Assembly (NCBI RefSeq): GCF_014905175.1
Contig: NC_057793.1
Span: forward strand, 17,392,673-17,456,672
Reading direction: 5' to 3'
From: Aphidius gifuensis
Lineage: Eukaryota; Arthropoda; Insecta; Hymenoptera; Braconidae
Length of the DNA stretch: 64,000 nucleotides
Below are positions 10,575 to 22,979 of this stretch, one piece after another. Each line of letters opens with the position of its first letter. The stretch's first letter is position 1. Under the pieces are notes generated by a model. That model did no database searches. It was not told the DNA's origin and saw only the letters and a list, made by a program, of their open reading frames with translations. The translations under genes were made by a program, and so were the position numbers.

Positions 10575-13500
10575 ATGACATATTGTTGCGCGGCACATGC
10601 CGGTTTTCACTGTCACGAAATAAAATACGTAATTATGGCTACGTATAATGGCTTTAAATATCCGGTTATGCCGAATCATTCACCTCCATTAGACTTAGTT
10701 TCAGAAAGATTAATATCTCCTCGTATTCCTTTTATGTCAATTCGAAGATTACGACATTGCAATGGTCAATATGGAATTTATGGACAAATTATCAATGTAC
10801 CTGTTTCGGTCAATACAATGGTTCAGCATCTACCAAGAAATATTGATGATGATCATACTATAAACGTACATATAAAACGGCGAATGACACATAAATCAAG
10901 TTATTTATATGGCTTGGTCAATAAGCGAACTATCAAGGCTTGGTTGACATATTTGATTGTATCTCCACTTTATTTACACTATGATATTGAAGTCGATGAT
11001 TCATTTTTCAACAACAGTGAACAACAAGGTGAGATTGAAAATTTGAACTTAGACGATATTAGTGAACACATTCCAATTGAAGAGAGTCTCATAGCACAAC
11101 AGGAGACGGTGATGTGGAATGAAGATGAATATCTCTGTCTTGCACCAGGTCAAGCACAGGTTCCTCATAGCTTATTATTTGATGAACATGCTGAGGAACT
11201 TTCTTTTCCTGCAATTTATCTTGGCCAATTCCGAAATTTCAGGGAAGGGGTCCAAGTAAAGCCTTTCACAATGGCTTCAAGTGAGTTGAGACGTTCCGAT
11301 CGTCGAGGTGTTACACCACGCCATCTGTTGTATATGGCTATGAAAATAATGAGATTAAGGATTCGTGATAGTCTTACGATTGCCTTTAAACACGTTGGCA
11401 AAGATATTAATATTACTAAAAAACAAATAGAAGATGAAGAATACATCAATAATTGTCTTGAAACAAATCTTGCATTTTTGCGATCGATTCCTAACTCAGC
11501 TTGGTACTGGGCTCATCGGAAAAAAGATTTGTTTGCAATGATCAGACAATTGGGCAAACCAACATTACTTTTGACTGTCAGTGCTAATGAAATTGGATGG
11601 ATTTTTTTACTTCAAACAATATATAAATTAAAGAATAACGGTGCAGTAGTTACCGAAGAATTCATAGAGCAATTACATTATAATGAGAAAGCAACCCTCA
11701 TTAACGAACACTCAGTTTCTTGTGCTCTTTATTTTAACAAACTAGTTGATACTCTCATGAATGTCTTATTATCACCAAGATATAGCCCATTTGGTAAAAA
11801 TTATGTGGTTTATTATTTCAAAAGAATTGAATTTCAACATAGAGGAAGTCCTCATGCACACACTTTACTTTGGTTGGCAGAAGCCCCAGATTTTGTTGCT
11901 GGTAAAAACTCTGCAAACCTCATAGAATTGATTGATCGAGTTATTTCTGTATCAGCTGATGATGCATCAGAGCATATAAATCTACAAACACATCATCATA
12001 CATTCACATGCTATAAAAACGTTGTTGGAAATAAGACAGTATGCCGGTTTGAAGCTCCATTCATGCCATGTCGATCAACAATCATACTATCTCCCATGCA
12101 GAAAGAAGAGGATGGATTTGGTCGTTATTCTAGACATTATAAAAGTATAAGGGATCAACTTGAAAAAACCAATTATTCTGATATTGATGATTTTTATTTT
12201 AAAAACAACATTATGTCAGATAATGAGTATCACCAAATACTTCGAGCAGGAATCAAAAGGCCTCGAGTTTTTCTGAAGCGCCTACCATCAGAAAAATGGC
12301 ATAACCCATTTAGTCCTTTTATATTGAATATTATGAAATCAAACATGGACATACAATTTATTACAGATATATACTCTTGCGCCAACTACGTATCTGAATA
12401 TGTCAATAAAAGTAACCGAGGAATTAGTAATCTTCAAAGAGAAATTATAAAAACGGTAGACGAACACCCAGAGTTTGATATTGTTGACATTACACGTAAC
12501 CTCGGTTTAAATATGCTCAATAGTATTGAAATGCCAAGTCAAGAAGCTGCCTGGTATCTTTTAAGAGCTCCAATGTCAAAAAGCTCTGCTGTCATTGTAT
12601 CGATTCCAACGGTATGGCCATCTGAACGGCAAAGAATTAGAAAACGAACAAAGAACTCGAAAGTACGGTATGGCCATCTGAACGGCAAAAGAATTAAAAC
12701 GAACAAAGAACTCGAAAGTATGGAAATTGATGATGATTCAACTGATATTTGGAAACAAAATTGGTTTGACAAGTATGAAAAACGACATGAAGATTTAGAA
12801 AATATAAATTTAGCACAATTTGTTGCAAATTATACATGTCGCAAAAATGGCACTTACATAAAACGGAAACAATCAAGAGTAATCCGTTACAGAAATTATG
12901 ACATAGGAGATGACTTGAATGAGTATAAAAGAGAAATGGTTACTTTATATGTACCTTTTAGAAACGAAGATGAAGAGATCCTCGCCGAGTCAAAATTCAT
13001 TGAAATATACGATACCAATGAAAACTTGATACTACATAACCGTCAAGAATTTGAAGCCAACTTGGATATTGAAAAAATTATTGAAATCAGTATAAATTTA
13101 TGTCGGGAAGATGAATCGTTGGAGGATGATGAATCACATGAAGTGGGCAATATATTAAATGAGCCTAATCCTTTTGAGGCATTTTATAATGATCCTCGTG
13201 CTGACATGAATAATGATCTTCGTCTGGCAGTTCTTGATCAACTTGGTCCTATTGCAAAAAAACGAGAGAATCTAATGGATCGTATTCAATTCTATGAATT
13301 GATGCGAAAAACAAATGAAAAACAGAGAGGACTCCTGATGGAAGTGATCGACCATCTTCTGTCTCCAAACGATTCAGCTTTCCAAATATTTTTCACTGGC
13401 CCAGCTGGTTGTGGAAAAACATTTGTCATAAAACTGCTTATGGAAATATATAATCGTTACACAGACAACGACGGACACTGTAATGCTTACATCACTTGTG

Positions 13501-13724
13501 CTTCTACTGGAAAAGCAGCTGTTGCAATTGATGGGACTACAGTGCACACAGCTTTCAAAATATCTATTACAACACTCATGTCACTATCTTTTGAAGTTGT
13601 TTGTCAAAACCGTGCATTATTCAGATATGTCAAAGTCATCATAATTGACGAAATAAGTATGATCAGTGCTGAATTATTATCAAAAATCAACACGAGATTA
13701 CAACAGATTACTGGTGATTTCTAA
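10575..13724 (+). pseudogene. Helentron Rep (HUH) and helicase N-terminal half
   Basis: 1049 codons from the Helitron N-terminal domain (SERLISPRIPFMSIRRLRH) through Rep to the first helicase motifs. The HUH site is PHAHTLLWL (about 11853-11880) and the catalytic Tyr pair is YVSEYVNK (about 12388-12411), both intact. The Walker A motif GPAGCGKT (about 13400) and the Walker B-type IIIDEISM (about 13640) are present. The real coding region starts upstream in a different frame (shift near 10620). A 56-base tandem duplication at 12609-12719 adds residues between Rep and helicase but keeps the frame open. TAA at 13722-13724 ends it prematurely. Confidence 0.85.
12609..12719 (+). repeat. 56-bp tandem duplication inside the Rep-helicase gene
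   Basis: Bases 12609-12664 are repeated from 12665 with small indels. The two copies are read in different frames, yet the overall frame stays open because the copy lengths compensate. Confidence 0.8.
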
Positions 13725-14790
13725 ACAGCTTTCAGAGCACTTGATATAATTTTCATTGGTGATTTGCGGCAATCGCCACCGGTTCGAGCTACAGCAATTT
13801 ATTTGCCATTAAAAAACTCAATGGTTGGACCAAAATTATGGCGAGGGCTAAAATTTTATGAGTTGGATCAAGTCATGAGACAAGCAAACGTTCAATTTGC
13901 TACAATTTTAACAAAAATTGGCAATGGAGACCGACTAGAAGAAGGGGAGATAGCTCTTTTGGAATCCAGATTCTATCCGAGGGCTCGAGCAGATGCTCTT
14001 TGTCCAGGTGGAATCCGCTTATTCTATACTAACGTTACTGTCCAAGAATACAATAATCGTCTTTTAAATAGTGCTGAAGATAAAATTGTATCTACAGCAA
14101 GAGATGTGTTTGCGGGTTGTTCATCGACAAATCAAGAAAATCTTTTACGTGGAAAACTTCATAAAATGTCACTTATTGATACAGGATGAGACAATATTTG
14201 TTCTAGATATGCATTATATGATAACAACAAATATAGATGTATCCGATGGGTTAGCGAATGGTGCCGTACGTAAATTGGTTTATATTGATCTAAATGACGC
14301 AAGAGAAGTTACGAGTGTTTGGTTAGAATTTCCTATGGGTATTGGAAAAAAAACGAGAACAAAAGCCGCTGGATACGCTGCAGCAAATAATATTAGTCGT
14401 ACGGCTGTTCCAATAGGAAAGCAACCATCTACCATTCATCTCAACACAAGTAAAACTATCAATGTAAGACGTTCTCATATACCAGTAGTTTGCTCATCAG
14501 CCATGACGATTCATAAATCATAAGGCAGTACGTATGATGAAATCGTTTATGAGTACGAAAAAAAACATCCACAACCATTATTATACGTAGCTTTGTCAAG
14601 GGTAACAAATATTGAGGGACTTTATATAATAACAAAAAATGATGATTTAAAATTTTACCACTGCCGAAGAGCTACCGATACAACAAAGCGTCTAAGAGAT
14701 GAATTTGCAAGACTTGCTACTAATCGTTTGGAAACAATCGACAAACGGCTTATTAGTTTTATAAAACAAAACGAATGTATATCAGTTTAT
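13725..14790 (+). pseudogene. Helentron helicase C-terminal half
   Basis: Continues the helicase in frame after the TAA: GDLRQSPPV motif (13758-13790), then a frameshift near 14187. Next come the SAMTIHKS motif (14500-14520, followed by an in-frame TAA) and the YVALSRV motif (14586-14606), which are the canonical late motifs of PIF1/RecD-type helicases. Order and spacing match the family, so this is one broken gene and not several small ones. Confidence 0.8.
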
Positions 14791-15522
14791 TCGTTTAATT
14801 GTCAAAGTCTTCGAGCTCATGCAAAGGATATTCCAGATAGCGTTTTTGAAAATTCGAAAATACTTATGTTTTCTGAAACTTGGCTACATAACAACGAAAA
14901 TATTGATTTTCAAAATTTCCGTTGCGTTATATAATACAAGCGGCCAGATGTTCGAGCAGCAGGAGTTGCAATTTATCATAATAAACGTGATGTAACGAAT
15001 ATTGTCAGTCCCTCGATAACTATGGAAGTGGGAAAAGCACTATTCCGTAAATCAGGACAAACACCGATTGGTTATTATTCTGTCGCTGAATGCATTACAT
15101 CAAACGAGAAAATAATAATAATGGTTGCGCTTTACATCTCTCCAAATAATAAAATAGCTGATATAATAAAATTTATTCACAAAGCACTATTAATATATAC
15201 TGATGAAGGTGCAGCGCTTTATGGTGGCGATGAAAATCAATATGCAATGATCTTGAGTGGAGATTTTAATGTTAATTTTGCATCACCTGATTCAGCGCCT
15301 CTCATAGCTTTTTTACATAATGTTTTCCATTTGCAAATGAATAATGATCCAGCAATATCAACCACCAGATCAGGAACAACCATCGATGCTATTTTTACGC
15401 GATACCTGCATAATGTTCAATCTCAAAATTACGTATCATATTTCAGTTACCATAAACCTATTATAACTACTATACCGATTGAGCAGACTGAGAATAAATC
15501 ATTAGAAATTACAGAAATATAA
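14770..15522 (+). pseudogene. AP-endonuclease domain of the Helentron
   Basis: The endonuclease/exonuclease/phosphatase fold is recognisable from NCQSLR and FSETWL near the start, SGDFNVNFA (about 15254-15280), TTIDAIF (about 15378) and a terminal SYHKPI in place of the usual SDH-like motif. This is the non-LTR-retrotransposon type of endonuclease. In the family it would nick DNA; how it aids Helentron movement is not established. An in-frame TAA at 14932-14934 breaks it. Confidence 0.75.
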
Positions 15523-15529
15523 TTTTTGC

Positions 15530-15640
15530 AAGTAAAAAAATATTTTCATACGTCAATTTTACTAAATAAAAAAAAATAAAACAAGTGAAAACTATTTTCA
15601 TACATCAATTTTGCTAAATAAAAAAAAATAAAATAAAATG
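15530..15640 (+). repeat. Two about 50-bp direct repeats downstream of the Helentron
   Basis: The TATTTTCATAC(G/A)TCAATTTT(A/G)CTAAATAAAAAA block occurs twice in tandem immediately after the endonuclease stop. It could be part of the element's 3' end or a poly-A-associated duplication. No hairpin followed by CTRR is evident. Confidence 0.6.
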
Positions 15641-16268
15641 ATTATTTGTTTTTATTCCCTATCCAGATCTGTTGTGCATATATCTCTTTCTCCCTCACCC
15701 ATTTATTCGCGAGTCGATCTACATGATACAAACACTCACCGAGCTGCGAAAGAAGTTTCACTTCCCTCGGGCGTACTACTAATTCCATTTTAAATATTTG
15801 ATGTTGACTTTGGAAAATATACTTAACTCTCATAAAAATTGATATAAATATCAATCTTTATTATCTTGAATAAATTTTTACTGGTTAATTAATTATTTGC
15901 ATTGTATTTAATCAAATTAAAGGGAATACATCAAAGTTAAATATTATCCTAAAATAAAATTGATGATTGAATATAAAAAAAAAACGATTTTATCGATGTA
16001 AATTAAATTTACTTTTCTTTTCAAGTTTTTTATTTAATAAAATTTGTTTAAACGAAATCGAAATGGATAATAATAACAGTTACAACTTTCAGTTGATGAA
16101 ATATTAATTTTGAAAGACACAAAAAAATTACTATTCTCAAGACAGAACACAGAAGTTACGGAATAAATACGATGGTAAAAAAAATTAAATTGAACATAAA
16201 AATATAATAGTTTGAATAAGGCATAACTTTTTTAAGCTATGGTTTATATCAAATATTTTTAACTTGAT

Positions 16269-16803
16269 TCAAGTAAATGATGACATTGAGTTAATTGTAT
16301 CCAATGATTTTTTCAATGCTTCACGCATTCGAAGAAGTTGATCATGCTTATCCTTTCCTTCTTTCAATAATTTCGTCTGGGGAGACTAAAGATAAATAAA
16401 TAAATGTTGGTTAAAAATAAAAAAAATATTCGAATAATAAAAAAATAATTTTGATGCTTACTAGATCATTGCTCTCGTAAATTTCTACTAACAACTTATA
16501 ATTAACATACCTTTCCATATTTTTTATTATAAAGAACATAATAGTCTTTGGAACAATATTTAAATATGAATCAATCATGATGCGAATTTTTTCAACTTCT
16601 TGCATTTCAGGAATTATTGGCATTACATGAGTAGTTTTTGAAGAAGAGCTGGATTTCTTGTGGTACCTACTGAACAGATGAAAAGTCAATAAATTATAAA
16701 ATTAGATTAAGAAAAAAGTTCATCATAAGCAATTAGTTTTACCTCTGAATTAAATTGACTAGAAATGTAATCAACGAAATCTGGATTTTCAGTGTTCGAA
16801 TAA
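16269..16803 (-). CDS. Three in-frame exons encoding a dynamin GED-like C-terminus (partial gene)
   Basis: Minus-strand exons 16743-16803, 16462-16656 and 16269-16385 are bounded by consensus GT/AG sites and join in one frame to a TGA at 16269-16271. The product resembles the GTPase effector domain of dynamin/Drp1-like GTPases: VEKIRIMIDSYLNIV, then a PKTIMFF segment, NYKLLVEIYESNDL and a Lys-rich C-terminal helix. The expected stretch between the IV and the PK is shortened. In known dynamins this domain drives self-assembly and GTPase stimulation. The upstream GTPase exons are absent; a 6.8-kb transposon begins 140 bases away. It could be the end of a live host gene or a stranded fragment. 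Confidence 0.5.
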
Positions 16804-17094
16804 CTGAGTTGTATTTTAAATAAAATATCAAGATTTTAATTACATTTTTTTTTCACATTCTTGGACATGTAAAATTATAATCATTTTTGAACAAATAATA
16901 AACTTTTTAATTCAATATAATAAAAGTATAATTAAAAATTTAATAAGGAGTAGGGTCCAAAATTCACAGTGGGACAAAATTCACAGTGGTACAAAATTTC
17001 TAGTCAAACTATAAGATGAGGTAAAGACGATAGATGGCTCTGAAATCTTTTGTCAAAAAACACTAAGAAGGAAAAACCTTTATGATAAGTGTTA

Positions 17095-17226
17095 AACATC
17101 GTATAATTTATAAACAATAAAAGCAACAGAAACCCTTGACTCTAAAGACACTATAACAATCGATAGTTTATAAACGATAATAACTGCATAAACCCTTGAC
17201 TCAATAGACACTATACCAATTGATCA
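17095..17226. repeat. 60-bp satellite, left remnant (about 2 units)
   Basis: Same AAACCCTTGACTC...GACACTATA...GATAGTTTATAAAC unit as 20018-20690. The array was split by insertion of the nested foldback element. Confidence 0.75.
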
Positions 17227-20017
17227 TTGAGCAAAAATAAAACAACTGAGCCCCCCTCAAAATGCCTTACCCGGGATTTCAATAATAAGTACTATTTTTT
17301 TATAGTTCTTAAGGATGCAAGAATACGTTTTCGTTGTTTTTTGACATTTTTTCATTTTACCTTTTTTATTCCCCATTTCATTACGCAACTTTTCACGTTA
17401 AAAGAAATCTTTAACATTAATATATAAAAAAGTTATCAATATTTTTCTAGTGCGTCGCGCGACAATTAGTAAGAAAAGTACTGCGCGCGAAGCCTTAACG
17501 GTGGCTCTCAATTTGTTGTTAAATTAATAACTCAATAGATAATTCATAAAAATACCCAAAAATTTGCATAAAACTTCTCGATATACTGCTCAACAATATT
17601 GCCACTGACAAGTTACTCGATTTTAAAATTTCTTCGACTTTTTATTCATTCGAAGTTAGACAAATTGAATTTTCCATCAGCACAATACAATAAATAAAAA
17701 AAGTTAAACAATATGTAATAAATTGGTAAAATTAACGTGGAATAACGATAATAATATTCACAATTTACCTTCTTTTTATTTTTAAGTTTTATTTTTGCCC
17801 TGCACAATTAAGTAACAATAAGCGGGATTAAAACCAAGGGAAATTTTGTGGTGATAGGAATAAAGAAAAAGGGATTAGAATTTTAATAAATTTTGAGACA
17901 CAACTTTGATTTTGATATTGAAAATTATATGAAATATATATATATATTCAAAAGAAATTATAGAACTTGAATACAGTATGAATATATTTTGATTAAATAT
18001 TTGACCAAGACTACCTTTTAAAGAATCTCGCGATGAGTTTACGTTAATAAAATAGTTTAAGTACTTGATAATTTTTGACGATTACATTTATGATTCTTGA
18101 ATAATAATTTTAGTAATTACTTACATTTGTATGACAAAAAAAAAACGTATTACAATTGGATTTGATTTGGCCAGAACGTGAAAAGTGGAATCTGACGGTG
18201 CGGCCAAAGCTTCTTTCGTTATACTTAGTGCTTCAGGTATAATGATGTCTTGATTCGAGTTGTATGGAAGATTGATGTTGAATATGTAATGATTTTACTT
18301 GTTTGAAATGATTTTACTATGCTTGAAATTTTATATTGAAAATAGACTGAGTTTATACTTTATACTGTTAAAAATTGAAAATGAGACTTAGAAATCCTGA
18401 GTGCTTGTACAGATATTTAGGCTAAGTTAATAAAATGAGTTTTAATTCAGTTTGCAATTACTGGGTGCTAATCGATCGTAACTGTGGGTCAGTAGTTCGA
18501 TTAGTTCCAATTAACTGTTTGGCTGTGATGAATGAACTGAATGAACTGAATGATTTCGGACGTGTGGCCTCTTTTAAAGGGGGGCCTTGTCGCTGTTTCA
18601 CACTTATTTCGTGGACTAATTCTTAAGTTTTCTAACTAGATTCAGGCGTGATCGACTCGTCAGATTCCGTGCTTTCCATTAATTATAAAATATTTAGTTA
18701 ATTAAGTTTAGCGCATGTTTGGATTTATTTTAAAGATAAAATTGAGCTTGATTTTATTAGTTAATAAAATCAGCTAACTTGGTTTGTTAATTATTTTGAA
18801 TATTGTTCGGAGTATTTAGGTAGTCGTTGATTGGTCATATTACTTAAAATTAGTTTTCGATTATATTTTATAAAAATAGTACATAGATTAAATATTTTGC
18901 ATTTTTCCAGACACAATGGAATATATTTATTTTACAACTTATAGTTGTATTAATTTTAAATTGTATTTCAAACTAGATTCATAAAATTGGTTACGTTCAG
19001 AATTTATAATTTTCTGTTGGTATGAGCCATGTAATAAATGGTGTAGTTCACACTGAGATTAATGGCGGGCCTTATTTTAGCTGTTGAGGTCTGTTCATTA
19101 CGAGTAGATGGCGCGTAGACCTCCGCTTTAGGCTTTAATGAAATGAAAAAAATTATGTGCCGAATATTACATGTGTTGGTACCGTAGGATATAACACAAT
19201 ATAAATAAATAAGTTTTTTAATATCACTATTGCCATCGCGAGCCTATAATAAAGCTACAGTCAAATTTTCAAGTCAATTTATTAATTTTTAAATAAGTTA
19301 TCACGAGTTATATGTTTAAAAAAAAAGATTTTTTTCAAAAAAAAAAATTTTGTTTTTATTTTTTATTGCATTAACTAATTATGATACAAAAAAATTTATT
19401 TGAATGAAAATGTATATTTTTTAGTTTTATATATCACTGTATTTTTTTTTTTTTTTAATTTTTCAATTTTAATTTTTCACCGAAACAACGTCGCGTTTTC
19501 ATGTATTCGAGCGCTCAACGTGTTATTGCATCCAGACCCTCAATTGTCGCGCGACGCACTAGAAAAATATTGATAACTTTTTTAAATATTAATGTTAATG
19601 AGTTTTTTTAACGTGAAAAGTTGCATAATGAAATGGGGAATAAAAAAGGTAAAATGAAAAAATGTAAAAAAAGAGGGAGAAAGTAGTAGAATTTCCATTT
19701 GTTTATAAAAATTGTTAATAACTTTTGCTAATTTTTGATTTAAATTTATTATTTTATTTTTTTTTAAAAGATCGGTTTGTTTTCAATATTCTTTATAAAA
19801 ATTATTTATTTCCTTCTAGCAGATCAATAGATATCATTTTTTTCAATTAACACTAGCAAAAAATTCATTTATTAATAACAATTAAAATAATCAAAATTTT
19901 CAAAAAACAACGAAAACGTATTCTTGTATCCTTAAGAACTATAAAAAAATAGTACTTATTATTATAATCCCGGGTAAGGCATTTTGAGGGGGGCTCAGTT
20001 GTTTTATTTTTGCTCAA
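17227..20017. mobile_element. Nested foldback element with long inverted arms
   Basis: Left arm 17227-17469 and right arm 19541-20017 are inverted copies. They start TTGAGCAAAAATAAAACAAC at the outside and end GTGCGTCGCGCGACAATT inside. The left arm has lost about 230 bases that the right arm keeps. The 2.1-kb centre has no coding sequence that I can support; it contains plain AT-rich DNA and two short GC-rich patches. A solo arm lies at 26600-27068. The element interrupts the 60-bp satellite. Confidence 0.75.
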
Positions 20018-20695
20018 TTTATAAACAATAATAACTGCATAAACCCTTGACTCAATAGACACTATACCAATCGATAGTTTATAAACAATTATAGCGACAT
20101 AAACCCTTGACTCAATAAACACTATAGCAACCGATAGTTTATAAACAATAATAACTGCATAAACCCTTGACTCGATAGACACTATACCAACCGATAGTTT
20201 ATAAACAATAATAACTGCATAAACCCTTGACTCGATAGACACTATACCAACTGATAATTTATAAACGATTATAACTGCATGAACCCTTGACTCAATAGAC
20301 ACTATACCAACCGATAATTTATAAACAATTATAGCCACATAAACCCTTGACTCAATAAACATTATAGCAACCGATAGTTTATAAACAATAATAACTGCAT
20401 AAACCCTTGACTCAATAAACACTATAGCAACCGATAGTTTATAAAATAACTGCATAAACCCTTGACTCAATAAACACTTTAGCAACCGATAGTTTATAAA
20501 CAATAATAACTGCATGAACCCTTGACTCAATAGACACTATACCAATCGATAGTTTATAAACAACTATAGCGACATAAACCCTTGACTCAATAAACACTAT
20601 ACCAATTGATAATTTATAAACAATTATAGCCACATAAATCCTTGACTTAATAGACACATAAACGCTTGACTCAAAAGACACTGTGCTAACTGCTA
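20018..20695. repeat. 60-bp satellite array, about 11 units
   Basis: Units are exactly 60 bases (AAACCCTTGACTCAATAGAC start) with small substitutions and one 8-base deletion near 20446. Because 60 is divisible by 3, the minus strand shows a long spurious 20-residue-repeat ORF (SRVYAVIIVYKLSVGIVSIE type). No promoter or codon signal supports translation. Confidence 0.85.
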
Positions 20696-21145
20696 CTTTA
20701 TAAACGATATTACATTACATAAAGCTTAGATGAAAAAGACACTATACTGCAAATTCGTCACGAAAGATACTCTTAGTCTATTTATGAGCTTAAAAATTTT
20801 TTCTTGTAGCTAACTTCGTTCTTGAAAGGGTTAAAAGGTTATTATTTAACACAGAACTATTGTTTTAAAAAATTTTATTTCAGTAAAAACATACGTAAAA
20901 AACAATTTATAACTATACGTGAAAAACATGTTATAATCACAATATATTTTTATTAATATTCTATATTAAAATAATATTTGATCCAATCAAAACCTATCAT
21001 TTTTTAAAATAATTAATAGAATTAAAATAATAATATTTATAAATATGAATTTTTCGTTAAAATTAAGCAACACGTAATAAAGAACTGTCATTTCTTCTCT
21101 ATCAACTCAAAGACTTTTATGCAGATCCAACAGTCGTAGATCTTG

Positions 21146-21382
21146 TCAATCAAAATATACGAGGTATATCATCTTGCGATGCAGTCCAGTTTCTTCTTTT
21201 TCTTTTTTTTCGGAAAATATATGACTGCTTTCATTATTGTGTTGCTTCAATTTATCATTATTAGTGTTATTTTGATCAGCATCGGGGTTTTCTTCAATTA
21301 TATTATTTTCAGCTTCGCAGAGACTTTCTTCTGAGTCAGAATCAATTTCTCCGATTCTTTCTTTTTGGTGGATTAAATCAAG
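21146..21382 (-). CDS. Acidic open frame, unknown
   Basis: About 78 codons on the minus strand, ending TGA at 21146-21148. The Glu/Asn/Asp-rich content (GEIDSDSEESLCEAEN) is not explained by a simple repeat, and there is no ATG at the upstream end. It could be the C-terminal tail of a lost transposase of the 6.8-kb element, but that is speculation. Confidence 0.25.
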   Translation of the reverse strand, partial: LDLIHQKERIGEIDSDSEESLCEAENNIIEENPDADQNNTNNDKLKQHNNESSHIFSEKKEKEETGLHRKMIYLVYFD

Positions 21383-22813
21383 TCAAAGACGTTAAAAAAG
21401 CTGATGATAATGGTGAGCTTGATATTGGTAATGTTGCTGATATGGAACAAGTTAAAGATTTTAAAAAGGCTGATGATAATAATAAAATTATTGTTGGTAA
21501 TTTTCAATAACGATATTGATGTATCAAATCAAGTTAATGACGTTAAAAAAGCTGATATCAATAATAATAAACTCGATATTGATACTTCCGATATCATAAA
21601 TAGAATAAAACAAGTTCCTGATGTTAAACAAGTTGATGATGATAATAATAAACTTGATATTGGTAATGTTGCTGATATAAAGCAAATTGAAGATTTTAAA
21701 AAGGCCGATGATAATATTAAAATTATTGCTGGTAATTTTGATGATGACATTGGTGCATCAAATAAAGTTAAAGTTATTAAAAAACCTGTAAAAAAATATG
21801 ATAAATTCATTATTAAGTTTGATGATGATGTTGATAATTCAGATGATGATGTTGGTGGATTAAAACAGGTTAAAGACGTGAAAAAAGCTGATGATAACGG
21901 TGAGCTTGATATTGGTAATGTTGCTGATATAGAACAAGTTGAAGATTTAAAAAAGGCTAATTATCATATTGAGCTTGATGTTGATAATTTGGATGATGAT
22001 GTTGGTGGATTAAATCAATTTAAAGACGTTGAAAAAGCTGATGATAATAATGGTAAGCTTGATATTAATACATCAGATATTATGAACGAAACAAAACAAG
22101 TTGACAACTTTGAAAATGCTAATAATAATATTAAACCTGATATTGGTAATTTTAATGTTGGTGGTACATCAAATAAACCAACTTGTATCAAGCAATCCAG
22201 CAAGAAAATAAGAAAGGTTTTTAACAAGCGTGGGATAAAATCACTTTCTTCAAGAAGTACAAAACCATTAAAGCCCAAATTAAATGTTAAAGCTGAAGAT
22301 CTTGAAAGACAAAGAAAGATGTTGAGAACTATAAAACTATTGAGGTCCAAATTACGTGTCAAAGACGTTAAAAAAGCTGGAAATAATAATGGTAAACTTT
22401 ATACTGATACTGCTGATAGTGTGGATAATATAAAACACGTTAAAGATTTCAAAAAGGCTGATGATAATATTAAACTTGATATTGGTAATTTTGATGTTCG
22501 TGAATTAAATCAAATAAAAGTTGTTGGAAAAGGTGATAATCATGATAAATTTATGATTACTAATTTTGATGATGATGTTGGTAAATCAAATCAAATTAAA
22601 GACGATCTTAACCAAGCTGAGAATAATAATGATAACTTCGATATTGGTACTGCTGATGCTGTTGAAATGAAAGAAGTTGAAGATAACATAAAGGATGATG
22701 ATAATAACAACAAACTTGATGAGAATAGAGCTGAACATCCTAAAAAATATAATAAACGGGTATTTGATTTACCTAAACGTACAACCCGTGCATCTTCAAA
22801 AAAAAAAATGTAA
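21362..22813 (+). pseudogene. Repetitive Asp/Asn/Lys-rich protein carried by the 6.8-kb element
   Basis: About 480 codons built from diverged repeats of two alternating modules (KDVKKADDN.GELDIGNVAD and EDFKKADDNIKLDIGNFDDD), ending in a basic TTRASSKKKM tail. A central non-repeat segment (about 22195-22350) is Lys/Arg/Ser-rich. The repeats begin about 40 codons upstream of the ATG at 21404 in another frame, and a frameshift near 21505 joins the two. The first residues of the ATG-initiated frame are therefore out of register. No known domain. Composition suggests a disordered, possibly nuclear protein. Expression is unproven. Confidence 0.5.
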
Positions 22814-22979
22814 TTGACGATATGTAAAAAAATAATTTTTTCTATTTTGTCTTCTTTTGTTTTAATTTTTTATTGAAAAATAAAATTATTAATGGTCTTA
22901 ACTAAAAAATGTAACTACCTTTATTTTACCTGAATGTCCAATTTATTTCAAAACTACCTATAATCATTAATGAATTTAA

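Larger units (their letters stand above)
9521..15522 (+). mobile_element. Helentron (Helitron with AP-endonuclease), decayed autonomous copy
   Basis: One co-oriented coding region encodes, in order, a repeat-rich N-terminal part, a HUH Rep domain, a PIF1/RecD-type helicase and an AP-type endonuclease domain. This is the Helentron arrangement: Helitrons with a non-LTR-derived endonuclease. It is broken by in-frame stops at 10496-10498, 13722-13724, 14521-14523 and 14932-14934 and by frameshifts near 10620 and 14187, so it cannot make a full protein. A pair of about 50-bp direct repeats follows at 15530-15640 and may mark the 3' end. The 5' end lies in ATT tract and cannot be placed. Confidence 0.85.

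Noticed and set aside
15642..15854. 70-codon minus-strand ORF with a GAAGTGAAACTTCTTT word shared with 5427-5443
   Set aside because: Short, no domain, and the shared word is only about 16-20 bases; insufficient to call a gene or repeat family.
19865..20681. Minus-strand ORFs with 20-residue repeats, considered as a repeat protein
   Set aside because: The 60-bp satellite unit is divisible by three and lacks stops in that frame; no promoter, and the same units lie outside the frame elsewhere.
20018..20695. CRISPR-like array
   Set aside because: The whole 60-bp unit is repeated; there are no unique spacers, and the genome is eukaryotic.
21529..22362. Antisense ORFs opposite the Asp/Asn/Lys-rich frame
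   Set aside because: Shadows of the repeats; the sense frame has better composition.
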